NCBI GenBank assembly: GCA_030686995.1
Contig: CM060693.1
Location: 107,949,728 to 108,013,727, forward strand
Length of the DNA stretch: 64,000 nt
Reading direction: 5' to 3'
Source: Artemisia argyi
Taxonomy: Eukaryota > Streptophyta > Magnoliopsida > Asterales > Asteraceae
Under the pieces are notes generated by a model. The model made no database searches. It was not told the DNA's origin and saw only the letters and a list, made by a program, of their open reading frames with translations. Shown one piece after another: positions 12,713 through 21,701 of this stretch (positions are counted from its first letter, which is position 1; each line of letters starts with the position of its first letter). A program made the translations under genes and the position numbers.

Positions 12713-13950
12713 TAGTTGTTTGGGAAGAAGGGTGTTGATTCTTCCATTCTATCGTTGAAACTTTCCTCCTCATGGTATAATTTAAGTCTATGACCGTTGA
12801 CTATAAAACTTTTATCGTCAAATCCGTACAATTCAACATATCCGGATGGATATTGATGTTTAACAGTGTAAGGTCCAACCCAACGACTTGTAAGTTTTGG
12901 TTATTTAATTTTGAACTTTGATTGGAATAGGAGGACTTTATTTCCTTTCTTGAATTCTTTTCTAATTTTTAATTTCCTATCATGCCAAACTTTAGTTTTT
13001 TCTTTATACATACGAGAGTTTTCATAAGCGTAAAAGCGTAGTTCATCTAATTCATGAGTTTGAAACATTCGTTTTTCACCAGCTACAATTAAATCTAGAT
13101 TACAGTTTTTAAGTGCCCAGTATGCACGGTGTTCTATTTCAAAAGGTAAGTGACATGCTCTACCGTATATAAGTTTGTATGGGGTTGTCCCGGTTGGAGT
13201 CTTGTAAGCAGTCCTAAAGGCCCATAGAGCATCGTCAAGTTTCCTTGACCAAACAGTAGGGTTGTCTTTAACTGTTTTTTCAAGTATTCTTTTAATAGCA
13301 CTATTAGTATTTTCGACTTGACCACTTGTTTGAGGGTGATAGGATGTAGAGAATCGATGGTTGACTCCATATCTTTTCATAGATTTTTCCATCATTTTAT
13401 TGCAAAAATGAGTGCCTCTGTCGCTAATGAGAGCTTTTGGTATGCCAAAACGATAGAAGAGTTTCTTGAGAAATGCTATAACAACTTTGGCATCATTTGT
13501 TTGAAGACCTTGGTCTTCTGCCCATTTTGAGACATAGTCAACAGCGGCTAGGATGTATTCGAATTTAGATAATTTAGGAAAGGGTCCCATAAAGTCTATA
13601 CCCCAGAAGTCAAAAATTTCACATACTTGAATGTAATTCATGGGCATTTCATCCCTTTTAGAAATGTTTCCAGTTTTCTGACATGCTTCGCAAAGGCGAA
13701 CTAGAGTATGTGCTTCTTTCAGAATTGTTGGCCAATAGAATCCAGATTCATATACTTTTTTAGCAGTGGTGGTAGCACCATAATGTCCACCAGTAGGTCC
13801 ATGGTGACATTTATCAAGAATGGCACGAGTTTCAGGTCCAGAGTCACATCTGCGGATTATTCCGTTAGGAAATATTTTGAATAAGTATGGTTCATCCCAA
13901 AAATATATCTTTAAGTCTGAGAAGAATTTATTTTTCTCTTGGTGAGTCAT
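12713..13950 (-). pseudogene. Athila integrase region
   Basis: Inserts the element's cDNA into the genome. In order there is an HHCC zinc-binding region ([10 protein letters not shown]...CEACQ, about 13820-13670) and a catalytic core with the first Asp in GIDFMGPF (about 13610), the second in SDRGTHF (about 13420) and Glu in [12 protein letters not shown] (about 13330). The C-terminal domain continues past an in-frame TAA at 12901 to a natural end near 12713 (NGHRLKLYH motif). That one stop is the only lesion seen in this domain, so it is the best preserved part of the element. Confidence 0.88.
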
Positions 13951-14085
13951 TCCCTTTCATAATACATTCCCCGCCATATAGTTTGCAAGGTCTGCGAACC
14001 AAGGCGTGTCTGGAGAACTAATTGCATTAAGAGTTTCATCGGGAAAATTATCATCTATTTCAATTTTTATTTCTTCATCTTCATT

Positions 14086-14603
14086 TTATAAACGAGACAA
14101 ATGATCGGCTGCTATGTTTTCAACAACTTTTTTGTCTTTGATTTCTATGTCAAATTCTTGTAAAAGCAAAATCCAATGAATAAGATGTGGTTTAGCATCT
14201 TGCTTTTTAAATAGATATTTGAGAGCGGAATAATCTGTTTCAAATATTGTTTTCTCAAATGATGGTTCTTCTTCATTATTATCCTCGTCATCGGAACTTT
14301 CATTTCTATCTTCGACAGTCATAGCCATGAATTGGTCATATTAAGCTATAACTTCGTCTTCAAGGATTGTTCCATCGACTGAGTAGAGTAATTGATTAAA
14401 TTCATTTAGCAGTTCATCAAAATCTTACTCAAGAATTTCATCGATAACATCAATTCTAAAGCATGTATCATCATTAGAGTAAGAGTGTTTCATAGCCTGC
14501 TCAATGGAGAAAATCATTCTTTCTTTGACAATTCCTAAATTGAGTTGTTTCTGTTTTACTCGAATCTTAGCATCGGCTGTAAGTAGAAAAGGTCTTCCTA
14601 AGA
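14086..14603 (-). pseudogene. Protease tail fused to RNase H remnant; RT missing
   Basis: On the minus strand the end of the protease region (LGRPFL, with stops near 14427 and 14342) runs into an acidic stretch ([12 protein letters not shown]). It then passes directly into the last part of RNase H ([17 protein letters not shown]...ADHLSRL, ending at 14086). The whole reverse transcriptase and the first part of RNase H are absent. The junction is in frame at about 14230, at the residues TDY. Confidence 0.82.
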
Positions 14604-15469
14604 TTAAGGGTACTTTGTTATCTTTTCCATTTCTAGGATAACGAAATATACCGGAAAAGTGAATTTTCCAACTTCGACTAACATGTTTTCAGCGATCCCA
14701 ACAGGATATTGGAAAGATCGGTCAGCTAACCTTACACTCATCTTAGTAGGTTTAAGCGTTTTGATAGATAATTTAGCATAGAGAGAATATGGCATCAAAT
14801 TAATGCTAGCACCAAGATCGGCTAAAGCATTGCATGAGAATGTTTTACTGAAAGTACGAGGAATTAAGAAACTTCCTGGGTCTCCGAGTTTTGGTGGAAT
14901 TTTGTTTTGAACGATAACTAAACATTCTTTATTAAGGAAAGTTGCTGAAATTTTTTTTAGCTTACTTTTGTTACTAACAAGTTCTTTAAGAAATTTCCCA
15001 TAGTTGGGCATTCCGGCTAAAACGTCAACAAGAGAAACATTAATTCGAACAGCTCGAATTATGTCAAGAAATTTTTCGTACTGGGCTTCCACCTTTTCTT
15101 TTCTTAATCGTTGAGGGTATGGAATTCTAGGTTTGTAAGGTTTAAGGACCGGTGTTTCAGGAGTTGTTGTTCCAGTTTCCTTTCGAGGAACAGGTTCATC
15201 CCCTTCTTCGTCATTAGTGAAAACTTCAACAACAGGTTGAGTTTGACTAGGATCATGTGGTGGTTCATAAGAGGTACCATTTCTTGTGGTAATAGTATTA
15301 ACATGCTCATGTCGAGCTTGTGGTGGTTGATAAGGTTTGTTTTGATTATTCTTAGGATTTGGTTGAGTGTTACAAGGAAGAGATCCAGAAGCTCGACCTG
15401 ATTGCTTTTCAGTAAATCTGTCGAATTTGGCTTCCAAATTTTGAATTGAGGCTTAATGATTTCGGGTTG
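14604..15469 (-). pseudogene. Athila gag C-terminus and aspartic protease
   Basis: The reading from about 15437 contains a Gln/Pro-rich linker (SLPCNTQPNPKNN) and then a retropepsin-like domain with the active-site motif DLGASINLMPYS (about 14820-14785), variant DLGA for the usual DTGA/DSGA. In retroelements this protease would cut gag and pol. The solo LTR at 15475 separates this part from the upstream gag; a stop lies near 15452. Confidence 0.8.
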
Positions 15470-15474
15470 AGGAC
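15470..15474. repeat. Target-site duplication AGGAC (left)
   Basis: AGGAC precedes the TGATGACG end of the solo LTR and is repeated at 16833-16837. Confidence 0.93.
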
Positions 15475-16832
15475 TGATGACGCTCGAATTATACATATTT
15501 TATATAGCGTTATTTGTTAGTTTCTATATAATTTATAAGGACTTTCGATACTTAATTGCATAAAAATATGTTGCAGGTCCTCTAGACAAAGATCTTCGCT
15601 AGCCAAGACAAAATGAGCAAATTCAAGATAAACCTATGATAATGCCTATTCCAAATCAAAAGAGCGCCGATTGCGGGGGCGAGTATAAATCCATATAATA
15701 TAAGTTAAGTCAAGTAAAGCACGCCGGTTTTGTATCTCAAGCACGTTGACCTTCAGCCTCTATTAATGACCCTTTGGCCCCAAGAAAACTCTTGAAGGTC
15801 GCCGTTGTTTATTACCAAGTGCGCCGATATTCTATGAGAAGCGCGCCAATCTTTTGTTCATCAGCGGCGTACTTCAGTGCATGGCCAGTCAACCTCTGCC
15901 TATAAATAGAGCCTCATTTCGCCTCATTTCAAACACCAACACTCTTCCCAACAACCAAAAAAAGCTCTGATAATATCCATCTCGTGTTCCAATCATTGGG
16001 GTGATAGAAATTAAGTCAAAGTTCTAAAAGCGTTGTAATACTGTCTCGATATTAATTGTGGTGATCGCTAGTGACGGTAGCTTCTTCATTACATGAATTC
16101 AGAAAGTATGTTGATCATTTCGTACACTATTACCACTGTAAGCATGATTACTAAAGCCATGTTAGGCTAAATTCCTTAAGGTTGCTTGGATATGTTAATA
16201 TAATAAAGTGTTTGGTTACGATTATGATCTCTTGTTGATTTCTTATTTATGTTGCAACCTTACTGTGTTCTAAACTTATAACCATTGTTTATCTCTTTGA
16301 TTATAATTACTACTTGAAAAGGGTCGAAAGATTTGGATAGTATTTTATGATTTTCAACATATGTCTATGTATGTTGATCAATTGAAGGAGAAATTGCTTT
16401 TGTATTGAAATAAACAATAAGAGTTTGAAATATCGCAACTAGTACTTAGACTTGTTAACCACTCGTTTAAATACTAGCAGACATAAGTCTTGAATCACAA
16501 ACATAAACTGATGAAACGTTATTTTGACGAAAACAACTTATCATTTGTTACGAGAAATTGAGATCATTATCATATGCCATCACTGAGTTATAAGAACTAT
16601 CCAAGCAATCATATCTATCTCATATTTGAATTTCACAACAACTGCATAAGTTTTCTAAATAATCTTGATTAGCTAATTGATACGTATGAGCAAACCTCAA
16701 TCCCTGTGGAACGACCTGGTCTTACTAAAACTCTTTACTATAAACGAGGGTTATACTTTTACCTGTGTGTTTTGAGTAATAAGGAAATCGGTAAAATTAG
16801 TTTAATAAATATAAAGCTTTCGAAACACATCA
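15475..16832 (+). mobile_element. Solo LTR of the same Athila family, plus orientation
   Basis: 1358 bp, beginning TGATGACGCTCG and ending AACACATCA, flanked by perfect AGGAC duplications. Its last ~90 bp are the reverse complement of the host element's LTR start (GTTATACTT..ACC..GTGT, TAAAGCTTTC, ACACATCA). Its TATAAATAGAGCC at 15901 matches the host LTR promoter. No internal region is present, so it arose by LTR-LTR recombination after insertion. It splits gag from protease. Confidence 0.93.
15901..15913 (+). promoter_or_regulatory. TATA box of the solo LTR
   Basis: TATAAATAGAGCC, with GCGCC-rich repeats upstream (15662-15870) as in the parental LTR. Confidence 0.65.
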
Positions 16833-16837
16833 AGGAC
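16833..16837. repeat. Target-site duplication AGGAC (right)
   Basis: Second copy of the 5-bp duplication flanking the solo LTR. Confidence 0.93.
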
Positions 16838-18141
16838 CCAAGTTTTTCTTTTAGGTCCATGAATGTGTCTTTCACAAAAAGGTTTGTCGATTATTGTGAA
16901 TTAATAAAATCATCCAATTGTGTTTGAACGTTTGGTTTTTCATTAGTGTTTATTCGTTTGAAAGCTTCTCGATTATATTCGGTTTTCGTACTAGGTCTCC
17001 ATCATTCACGATCACGATAGTTCTCGTAGTAACAGGGACGTCTAAATGTATTCATAAATTTAGCTTCATCTTCACGTGACATAGGTGTGTCATCATCACT
17101 GCAATTTGCGGTCGCATGGTTTCCGCCACAACGATTACAACTTTCAGGTTGTTCTTTTATTTCGTTATACTGAGCATCCATTCTAATTGCCATGGCATCC
17201 ATTCTTGCCATAATTTTGTCAGTACCAGAATTACTACTGCCTTCATCAGCGAAAGCAACAGTCTTACGAAGAGAAGCCTTTGGTTTTTGCTCTTTTGCCT
17301 AATCGAGTTTAAGCAAGACTTTGTCTTCAAAGAGTTGATACGCTTGATTTGGTGTTTTATAGAGAAATATACCACCGGGTGCAGCATTTAAAGCTTCTTG
17401 AGTTATTTCATCAAGACCGTGGTAAAAGATTTTGATTATATTGCCTTTTGTCAAACCGTGTCCATGACAGTTTCTTAGCAGTTCTTTCATTCGAAGCCAG
17501 ACTTCGGTGAGATTTTCATGTTCATGTTGTGAGAATCCTCGGATTTCTCCGAGAAGTTTATCGAATAGAGCTGGTGGAAAAAATCTACTAACGAAAGTAG
17601 TACGAAGTTCGTCCCATGATTCAATGGTTCCTTCGTCGAGTTCGTCAAGCCAGGTTTCAACTTCTCTCGTTAAGGATAGAGGGAACATCATGAGTCTTAC
17701 CGCTTCAGTTTTGGTAGCTCCGTATTTGACCATATCGCAAATGCTCTGAAATTCATGAATGTGTTTGTGAGGATCAGTTTAAATTTGACCATCAAATTGG
17801 TTGCCTTTGACAAGAGTCAAGTGATTTCCTTTGATTGCAAATTCGTTTACGGTTTCAAGAATGGTAATAGCTGGTCCAGGAGTAGGTGCAACGATACGAT
17901 CGTTAGCTCACATAGGTTCATTATCAGTGTCATCCATTGGATCATAAATTTGGATTAATTTGATGAAAAATCTGAAGTTTGAGATATCGTCAATAGGTGT
18001 GTGGTGAACACGAGGTTGTTCGGGTCTTTCGTCTTTTTGAGAAAAAGGAAATCTTTTGTTATTACGTTTTCTTTTGTTTAAAGTTCTCTCAGGTTCTGAT
18101 AAAGGTGAAATGGGATCAGTTTTAGTTGAACGAGTGTGCAT
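16838..18141 (-). pseudogene. Athila gag
   Basis: Forms the retrotransposon particle and binds its RNA. The ATG at 18141 starts MHTRSTKTDPISP. The conserved gag domain runs at about 17733-17400 (ETWLDELDEGTIESW, RFFPPALFDKLLGEIRGFSQ, MKELLRNCHGHGLTKGNIIKIFYHGL), followed by a zinc-knuckle-like CNRCGGNHATANC (about 17145-17107). Stops near 17909, 17780, 17300 and 17000 and others downstream break it. The reading ends at the solo LTR, and its continuation is at 15469 and below. Confidence 0.85.
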
Positions 18142-18179
18142 TCAAAGATAGAGAGTAAAATTTAAATGAGTGTGACAAA

Positions 18180-18552
18180 TTTCGTTTTTTGCGTAAGTGA
18201 GTGCGGTGTACTTGGGTGATAATGTTATGTTCGGCGTACTAGAGTGTAAGTACGGCGGTGTTATTTTTACCGAGAAGATTAACTTCAAAAGATAGTGAAA
18301 AACATGATTCTTTTTGATTTTTATGAAAAGGTTTGTGAATTTTTATGGAAAACGTCAAGGATTAAAGTAAGTGTGTCGTACTTGGTGACAAGTATGGCGG
18401 TATGTGTGTGTTTCGTGTATAAGTGCGGCGCACAAGTGTGTTTGTGCGGTGTGCTTTCTGCAACAGAAGAAACAGAGTGCTCTATTTTTGAAGAAAATAT
18501 GGTTTTGTTTGCTAATTTCACTTCGAAAATACTTAAGGAACAAATTTAAGTC
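18180..18552 (-). other. Athila 5' leader
   Basis: Non-coding leader between the primer-binding site and gag. It repeats LTR-like GC motifs: GTGCGGCGCAC at 18423-18433 (identical to the LTR palindrome at 10997) and related GTGCGGTG, GTACGGCG and TGTGCGGTGTGC strings. Confidence 0.6.
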
Positions 18553-18569
18553 TCCGGCAGCGGCGCCAA
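18553..18569 (-). promoter_or_regulatory. Primer-binding site, tRNA-Asp type
   Basis: On the minus strand TGGCGCCGCTGCCGGAG lies a few bases after the 5' LTR end. It is nearly complementary to the 3' end of plant tRNA-Asp, the usual Athila primer (family knowledge). Confidence 0.82.
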
Positions 18570-18575
18570 AAACTT

Positions 18576-19259
18576 TGATGTGTAAGAAAAGCTTTAAATT
18601 TATAATACTAGTTTCGCCGATTTTAATAAACCAAACACACGGGTAAAGTATGGTAGTATAAGATTAAGGTAAGACCAGGTCGTATCCATAGGGACTTAGT
18701 TCGTTCGTATTAAGTATAAATGATTAATAAACAAGACAAGTAACGATTATGATAATATGAGGAATTCAAATGTTAAAACGAATGATTGCTTGGATAGCTT
18801 AGATAATCTGGTGACAATGTTTATGTTTGTTCTCAGTTTGATAATGAAGTAGAGCACAACTTATAATATAGATTTTCGTAAAAAGAGCAATTTCATAATT
18901 TGTAGGTTCAATTCAAGATTCATATTTATCTCTTAAGTGATTTCTCTCGAAATAGTATTCCATATCAAGTCTAGATTATTATTAATTCTCCTAAGTGGAT
19001 TTCTCCTTTCAAAGGTTGAAAATGCAGACAAGTTTCTAGAATTGCATTTAACAAGTTGGTTATTTCGACCTATCCCAACACGTTATATTCAACCAGTTTC
19101 AATAAACAAACGTAATAAGACTAGAGATGAAATAGTTTGCAACATAAACTTGAAATTGATAGAGATCAAAACATAATCATAAGTCGCTTTATTATATTCA
19201 CATATCCAAGCAATCACAAGAGGTTTAGCCTCTCACGGCTAATGAGTTCATAACAACAG
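18576..19259 (-). repeat. Athila 5' LTR, truncated by copia insertion
   Basis: Begins TGATGTGTAAGA and matches 9904-10598 until 'gttcataacaacag', then stops abruptly at the TGTGG start of the copia LTR. The rest (about 640 bp) should lie beyond the other copia end, which I did not find in the window. AACAG (19255-19259) is the expected left target duplication. Confidence 0.9.
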
Positions 19260-19912
19260 TGTGGAAAACTAGAAAGGGGGGTTGAATAGTTTTACCGGTT
19301 TTTCGTTTAATTATCTTTTGAAACTTTCCGTTTAATCAAAGATATGAACACAAAGACAATATATAATCATGCAAGTATAAAGAAAGAAACGATCAAACCA
19401 CAACACGAGTATTTATCGTGGTTCGGCTACAAGGACTATTTTTCCTTGCCCTACGTCCACGCCCCGAGTATCCAACTCTAGAGTTTCTTTCACTAGTCAA
19501 CAAACTCCTTTCATCGGCGGAGAAAACCTTACACGTCGCTTACACGATTAGTGACACTAAGCTAGATGTCAAGTTCTTTTATAAGGGTACAACCACTCCC
19601 GTTAGTTCTTTTACAAGGGTACAACAACTCCCATCACACTATGTATTTTAAGGCTTAAAATACTAACCGTTCACAACTGAAAACACACAATCAAATGAGG
19701 TGTAAACTACACAAAGTCTACACGATGTTAAGCTAACAAGTCTTGCAACGTTGTGTTGAATACTTGTAACTTTATATGAACTTGTGAACTTCTTTGCTAC
19801 AAAAGAAACTTCACACAAAATGAAATGTTAAAGGGTTAGATGAATGATATGAAGGTGTGTGTGTGTAAAATGTAATGAGAAGTGATAAAGAGAAAATTCT
19901 AACAAATGGCTT

Positions 19913-19924
19913 GGTATTTATAGC
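19913..19924 (-). promoter_or_regulatory. TATA box of the copia LTR
   Basis: GCTATAAATACC on the minus strand, just downstream (in transcript direction) of the GC hairpin. Confidence 0.65.
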
Positions 19925-19951
19925 AAGACCTTCAGCAGCTCTGGCGGATAC

Positions 19952-19999
19952 GGCGGAACCCTCAGATGGGTTCCGCCCGTGTACCTCCAGGGTTCCGCC
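19952..19999. repeat. GC-rich hairpin motif in the copia LTR
   Basis: GGCGGAACCC and GGGTTCCGCC form a perfect 10-bp stem with a 6-nt loop (19952-19977). A further GGGTTCCGCC is at 19990-19999. Related hairpins occur at 35759-35873 and 39885-39932. Confidence 0.85.
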
Positions 20000-20393
20000 A
20001 GGCTGACAGTAGGTTTTGCAACAAATCTTTCCAAACCAACCAAAGTCACATCAACTAAATTCTAGTCAAACACACATTGAATCAAAGTAGAATGCTTCCA
20101 AAAATGTGTAAGAGGTTATGGGAAGTCAAACACACAAACTTACCATAAATGCATGATGTGATGTTAACATTTACTATTTTAAGTAATATGTAAATGTAAT
20201 GTTTTTCTATTTTAAGAAATATAAAAAGTGTTGTGTTTTATAAGAAATGTAAATGTAGCAAATGTCTAATTATGCAAGTCTTTAAACTAAAAATATGTTT
20301 TACTAAAAACTAAAGTTTACACTTTGTCGTTAACAAAACTTAGCAAAGATCGTAAAATATAAATAATGTTTTTAGGCGATATTTGTATTAACA

Positions 20394-20625
20394 ATCTCCC
20401 CCTTTTTGCTGATGACAAAACATAAACTTTGTTTTTAAGTAAATCACAAATTTTAGTGTTAAGACTTAAAAAAATGTTATATTAAACTTGTTTTACTTAA
20501 GTGATGAAAATCATATTAAGTTTATAAGTTAATATATCTTTCTCCCCCTTTTTGCCGAAACAAAAAGAAGAGTAGCGAAGCGGGACTATGCACTTGCTCC
20601 CCCTTGGTCGATACTCCCCCTAAAA
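20394..20625 (-). promoter_or_regulatory. Polypurine tract array
   Basis: Directly inside the 3' LTR is AAAAAGGGGGAGAT (minus strand), then three more GGGGGAG-type tracts near 20541-20553, 20596-20605 and 20612-20625. Multiple polypurine tracts before the 3' LTR are a hallmark of Sireviruses (established knowledge). Confidence 0.75.
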
Positions 20626-20982
20626 GGAGTGCCAAGATGGGAAACATGGATTTTGAACCTACAAAAAAATGGTTAGTTGGTGATAATAACACAAAATCAA
20701 GCTTGTAGTCACCACACATATGAGAATATACGCAACCACAATCACAACTCATATATGATCAACCAACAATGCAAATTAGAAAGTAGTAAAAGATGTCATT
20801 TCAAGTAAAATTTGACTTTATAAAAGTCAAAGACAAGAAATGAAAAATATCCTCCTACTTCTAAAAATAAAAATAAAAGATAAAAAATAACCAAGAAATA
20901 AAAGGAAAAGAAAATCCTACTTCTATAAGTAGAAGTCTTTCAACACATTTCCTAAATGGGCCAAAAGGCCTCCAAACTTGGT
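20626..20982. other. Copia 3' non-coding region
   Basis: AT-rich stretch between the polypurine array and the end of the Pro/Ser-rich ORF. Nothing coding is recognised. Confidence 0.5.
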
Positions 20983-21701
20983 CTAGGATTTGTTTGGGTG
21001 GGAAAGAGCATCTAAACACTCGATGATGTGTTGTACAGCAAAGCGGGTTTCATCTTGAAATTGGTGAAGCAACATCTTGATGCTTTCACCTATTTTGAGC
21101 ATTTGCTCACATTGTGAGCAAACATGGTGATGAGTGGGTAGAAACGGGTCGTTTGATGATGGTGGTGGTGGTGTGTTGTTGTTAGTTTCTTGAGTGGAGG
21201 ATGGGTTTGGTATGGAGTCAAGCAAGGTCGTTTGAAATTCCATTGCGTGATGGAGGTGATTTTCGACCATGCTTTGAATTTCCTCATAAGAAGGAAAGAA
21301 AGACTCAAAGAGTTGGGATTGGGAATGTGGAGGTGTTGGGTGATCATGGTGTTCAAAGTTAGGTTCTCCATATAGAGGACCGTGGATGTCTTTGAAGATA
21401 GGGTGAAACAACAATGGTTTTGGGTGGTGGTACTCTTGTTGTGGTGTTTGGTTGTGGTCAAATGGCTCATATTGGTTAGGCAATGACCTTGGTTTTTCAT
21501 TTGTCAAAGGTGGTGGATTTGTTGATCTTGGTGGAAGATCATTGAGATCTTGTACAAAAGGATGTGGTGATGTTGGAGGAGACCCAAATAACTCCATTGG
21601 TTCAAGTTTAGGTAGTGTTGATGGTGATGGAGTTTTGGATGTTTGGATTAGCGCACTTGGTGGAGTTGGGTCAATGGGTGATTTTGTTGGTGGTGGAGTA
21701 G
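20983..21701 (-). pseudogene. Sirevirus accessory ORF, C-terminal part (split by insertion)
   Basis: Minus-strand reading of about 239 codons, rich in Pro, Ser, Thr and His, with a C-terminal CSQCEQMLKIGESIKMLLHQF segment that may form a short helix. Its 5' part lies at 35035-35238, beyond the inserted chromovirus. With one copy of the AGTAG duplication removed, both parts lie in the same frame without a stop, about 305 codons together. It sits between pol and the 3' LTR, where Sireviruses and relatives carry envelope-like or accessory ORFs. No signal peptide or membrane segment is seen. Function unknown. Confidence 0.7.
21697..21701. repeat. Target-site duplication AGTAG (left)
   Basis: AGTAG before the LTR start TGTAACACCCCC, repeated at 35035-35039. 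Confidence 0.95.

Larger units (their letters stand above)
9904..19259 (-). mobile_element. Athila-lineage Ty3 LTR retrotransposon, RT-deleted, 5' LTR interrupted
   Basis: Minus-strand element with a complete 3' LTR on the left (9904-11235), a polypurine tract, integrase, an RNase H remnant, protease, gag, a tRNA-Asp-type primer-binding site and the start of the 5' LTR (18576-19259). The rest of that LTR is displaced by the copia insertion. The left flank is GCTTG (9899-9903); the matching right duplication is not in the window. A reverse-oriented solo LTR of the same family is inserted at 15475-16832. Gag, protease and integrase resemble the Athila branch of Ty3 (family knowledge). No envelope-like gene was found. 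Confidence 0.88.
19260..20393 (-). repeat. 3' LTR of a Sirevirus-like Ty1/copia element
   Basis: Begins TGTGGAAAACTAG and ends TTGTATTAACA (TG..CA), followed directly by a polypurine tract. It has a minus-strand TATAAATA (19913-19924) and a strong GC hairpin. It is the 3' LTR of the element whose pol lies at 40000-46336. The second LTR is missing from the window. Confidence 0.85.
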
